Shown here: piece by piece, positions 61,644-64,000 of the stretch
How the letters are laid out: each line of letters opens with the position of its first letter
Numbering within the stretch: the first letter of the stretch is position 1
NCBI GenBank assembly: GCA_009823395.1
Contig: CM020513.1
Span: 15,427,001 to 15,491,000 of the forward strand
Length of the DNA stretch: 64,000 bases
Direction of reading: 5' to 3'
From: Thamnaconus septentrionalis
Taxonomy: Eukaryota > Chordata > Actinopteri > Tetraodontiformes > Monacanthidae
Notes under the pieces: model-generated
Seen by the model: only the letters and a program-made list of their open reading frames with translations
Databases searched by the model: none
Told to the model about the DNA's origin: nothing
Made by a program: the position numbers and the translations under genes

Positions 61644-61800
61644 TTCTTCTTCTTCTTCCGCATTATCCGGGGTCGGGTCGCGGGGGCAGCAGCCTCAGCA
61701 GAGATGCCCAGACCTCCCTGGCCCCAGTCACCTCCTCCAGCTCATCCGGTGGGACCCCAAGGCGTTCCCAGGCCAGCCGGGAGACATAGTCCCTCCACTT
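61644..61800 (-). mobile_element. 3' end of a LINE, C-terminus of its reverse-transcriptase ORF
   Basis: Read on the minus strand, the frame gives WRDYVSRLAWERLG, VPPDELEEV and REVWASLLRLLPPRPDPG, ending at TAA (61665-61663) and followed by a (GAA)n tail at 61658-61644. This C-terminal peptide and tail recur in very many copies in fish genomes as the end of a non-LTR retrotransposon. Similarity stops at about 61800, so the copy is severely 5'-truncated, as is typical of LINE insertions. CpGs are largely intact, so it is younger than the Tc1 and SINE pieces. I cannot assign the clade with confidence. Confidence 0.75.
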
Positions 61801-62621
61801 GATTTCACATCTGACAAAAACACAACACAGCCAATTACATGAATTAGTCACAGATATGTTCATCACATGAGACCCCGACTGGTGTTCAGTCATGACACTT
61901 GATATAGTGGCAGTGAAACCTTGAACTTATTATCTCCTTTTGAATAAACAGGCATACGTCTCCCAAAACTCAAACACTGAATGAAACTGTGGCTCAGCCT
62001 TAAAGTCTGCCAGGACTATGAGCACAAGATGCCTTGTGTGATAATAGGAACATGATTCTTTCCAATCTCATCTAATTATGTTCCTAAGTCAGGACGGTTG
62101 AAATTTCATTAAAAAAAATAGAGTAGCTACAGTTCTACTTAGTAATAAAGTGTTATTATAACGTGTATGCAACAGTTGTAGACTGTTATTACATGGGCCT
62201 CTTGCCCTCTGCAGTAGAAGACAACAGTAGGTAAATAAAGATATCAACCATCTTGACTATTTGGTTTCAACATCAAATGATTCACATAACCGTAGTCTTC
62301 AATGTTGTACATCCTCTATTCCATCACCTCAGCACTCATTCTGCAGCACAGTTACATAACGACTTGACAAATTACCAGGAGAAAAGGCCATTGTATTCAA
62401 AAAACAGCACCAGTCCGAAACACTGTGTTCTTGATAAGAAATGCTTCCTGCAGGTAATGTTACACCGACCAAGGGTTTATTCAAACTCAAACAGAACTTG
62501 GTGTCAGACTAATGCCTGCCTTGACCTTGAATGGATAAAATGAACCTTTAACACATTCAAAACTAACTAGCGAACAGACATTTCTAATCTGTATGTAGCA
62601 CTGACACTATTCATATATATG

Positions 62622-62666
62622 AAGAGAGAGAGAGAGAGAGAGAATGAGAAAGAGAGAGAGAGAGAC
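62622..62666. repeat. (AG)n imperfect microsatellite
   Basis: AG array interrupted by AATGAGAAA. Confidence 0.9.
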
Positions 62667-63324
62667 GAGCGCTTGAGCTGCAGTGGGTGTCTGGAGGAGA
62701 AACAGACAAGCAGAAGGATCTGGAGAAACCATCTGCCAGCATCGCCCTGGCCAACAGCGATCTGGAGAGAGCGCTTTGACAAGATTCAAGGGTGCATCAA
62801 CATCACTGATGGCTGTTGCTATTCACAGACATACCCTGGAAGGAAGACAGCTTTTATTTCCAAAGGCTGAACCACTGCAGCACTGGAGGGTTAACAGAGG
62901 GTTAGCAAAGTGAGATTCTGAGTTTTGGCTCAAGCATCGGGACAGTATCTCCAACTAAAATCCTCTTTAGCTCGCTGTCGCCAATGCAGACTGGAGCTGG
63001 AACGAGCACAGAGAACAGTTAAAGCTTATTTTTCACCAAGAGGAGCCTGCTTGACTGAAGAGACAGCTGTCACCTGTAAAAACATGCTACACCACTGTCA
63101 ATATAGACGTCTGTAGAGAGAATGTAAACAAGACAAAGTCCTTATGTTGTAAGTGACACTTTTGTGATGAAAAGTAACAATAATATAACCCGGCATGACA
63201 AATTCCATTTTTTTGACCTATTGCACAGATCAGTCAGCAAAAAGCCCATAACATGTAGTGGGAAAATTTAAAGGTGATTCATCCGTTCAATTATCACAAT
63301 CAAGCAGATCAGTCAGTCTCACAT

Positions 63325-63545
63325 TTAGGCTGTGTTCAGACTGCAGCCGAATCTGATTCAAATCAGATTCTTTTTCAAATCTGATTTTTAGGGATGACTG
63401 TCCACACTTTCTTTAACAAGTGTCCAAACGGGATCTGACTCTGTTATTGACTGATCTGACAGGGTGCTGTAGCAATGACATCGGGGTGGAGTTGTCATCC
63501 AGCGCGTGTAGTGTGTGACGTCATATAATAATGACAGCGGCAAAA
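63325..63545. repeat. Candidate DNA-transposon-like repeat (MITE type)
   Basis: The block starts GGCTGTGTTCAGACTGCAGC and holds a perfect 10-bp inverted repeat GAATCTGATT/AATCAGATTC at 63349-63370 plus a second AATCTGATTT copy at 63379-63388. 'GTTCAGACTG' followed by clustered AATC-x-GATT motifs is typical of a non-autonomous DNA repeat I recall from fish. The far end and target duplication were not found. Confidence 0.35.
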
Positions 63546-64000
63546 ACTAAATGGACTTGTTGCAATCCATGCCCTGGAGCTTGGCTTGAGTGGAGCTATC
63601 TCCCCACAGACTGACGAGCCAATGAGTTTCCTCCTCTGACCAGGGACTGCTGTTTTCTACTTCTTCTATCTGCTCCATTACGTTACACCTCCGCACCTCC
63701 GATGGCCCTCCCTGCTCTCTGCAACTTTCACCAGCTGGGTCAGATGAGCTTGGGGCGGGGCCTCTTTTCATTCCCGTACCTTTCACCCCTTCACTTAGGA
63801 AGCAAGAGGACCGGAGACAGAATCCACTCAAATGACTTCTGTTGCAGGTCGACAAGATTGATGATGGACGGAGTGACAGAGTTGAAATGTGAACGCTCCA
63901 GCTGCTGTGCAGGGTTAATACAGTGTTGGCCAGTTTCATGTCAAACCATGCAGGCTTCAGCTAAGCAGACCAGACAGAGACTTTGAAGTCCTGTTGTCTC

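Larger units (their letters stand above)
61801..64000. other. Gene-free desert, last segment
   Basis: No gene is recognised. It contains an (AG)n array at 62622 and a repeat-like block at 63325-63545. The minus-strand frame at 63547-63939 (130 codons) has no recognisable domain. Confidence 0.55.

Noticed and set aside
1..64000. CRISPR arrays, operons, phage, or a multi-gene novel system
   Set aside because: The window is vertebrate, one gene plus desert; no spaced direct-repeat arrays and no clustered genes were seen.

Overview
This is vertebrate DNA, most likely from a teleost fish. The one recognisable protein-coding gene is an ortholog of vertebrate LRRC4C (netrin-G1 ligand, NGL-1). Several repeat fragments (a Tc1-like transposon, a LINE 3' end, a SINE tail) resemble families abundant in teleosts. 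Long AT-rich, CpG-poor non-coding DNA with many microsatellites also fits. The species cannot be fixed from the sequence.

Layout. 1-3.6 kb is upstream flank, with a CT-rich tract, a TATA-like element and a candidate last 5'UTR intron whose acceptor lies at 3655-3656. 3708-5651 is the complete, intronless LRRC4C coding region on the + strand (647 aa), preceded by a 9-residue upstream ORF whose stop codon touches the main ATG. 5652 to about 6475 is the probable 3'UTR, ending near an AATAAA at 6446. From about 6.5 kb to 64 kb I find no convincing gene. This looks like the 3' side of the gene desert known to surround LRRC4C in vertebrates. It holds decayed transposons: Tc1-like pieces at 17.8 and 25.1 kb, a tRNA-type SINE head at 22.5 kb, short teleost-type repeats at 29.5 and 42.2 kb, a fragment resembling a dispersed multicopy teleost gene family at 51.6 kb, a SINE 3' tail at 53.4 kb and a LINE 3' end at 61.7 kb. 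It also holds about 15 microsatellites, a few perfect hairpins, and several non-repetitive stretches that may be conserved regulatory elements.

How it works together. LRRC4C is a postsynaptic adhesion protein. The non-coding DNA may carry its long-range enhancers, but that is inference. I found no multi-gene system, CRISPR array, tRNA or rRNA gene, or bacterial-type operon. The most informative oddities are the uORF stop/start junction at LRRC4C, a perfect 15-bp hairpin at 9965-9999, a pair of 30-bp direct repeats bracketing an exact DR1 nuclear-receptor motif at 34.1 kb, and two CpG-dense islands at 37.8 and 43.1 kb, the second next to a very strong splice-acceptor-like sequence. Comparisons with repeat families and with human LRRC4C are from memory, not from a search.
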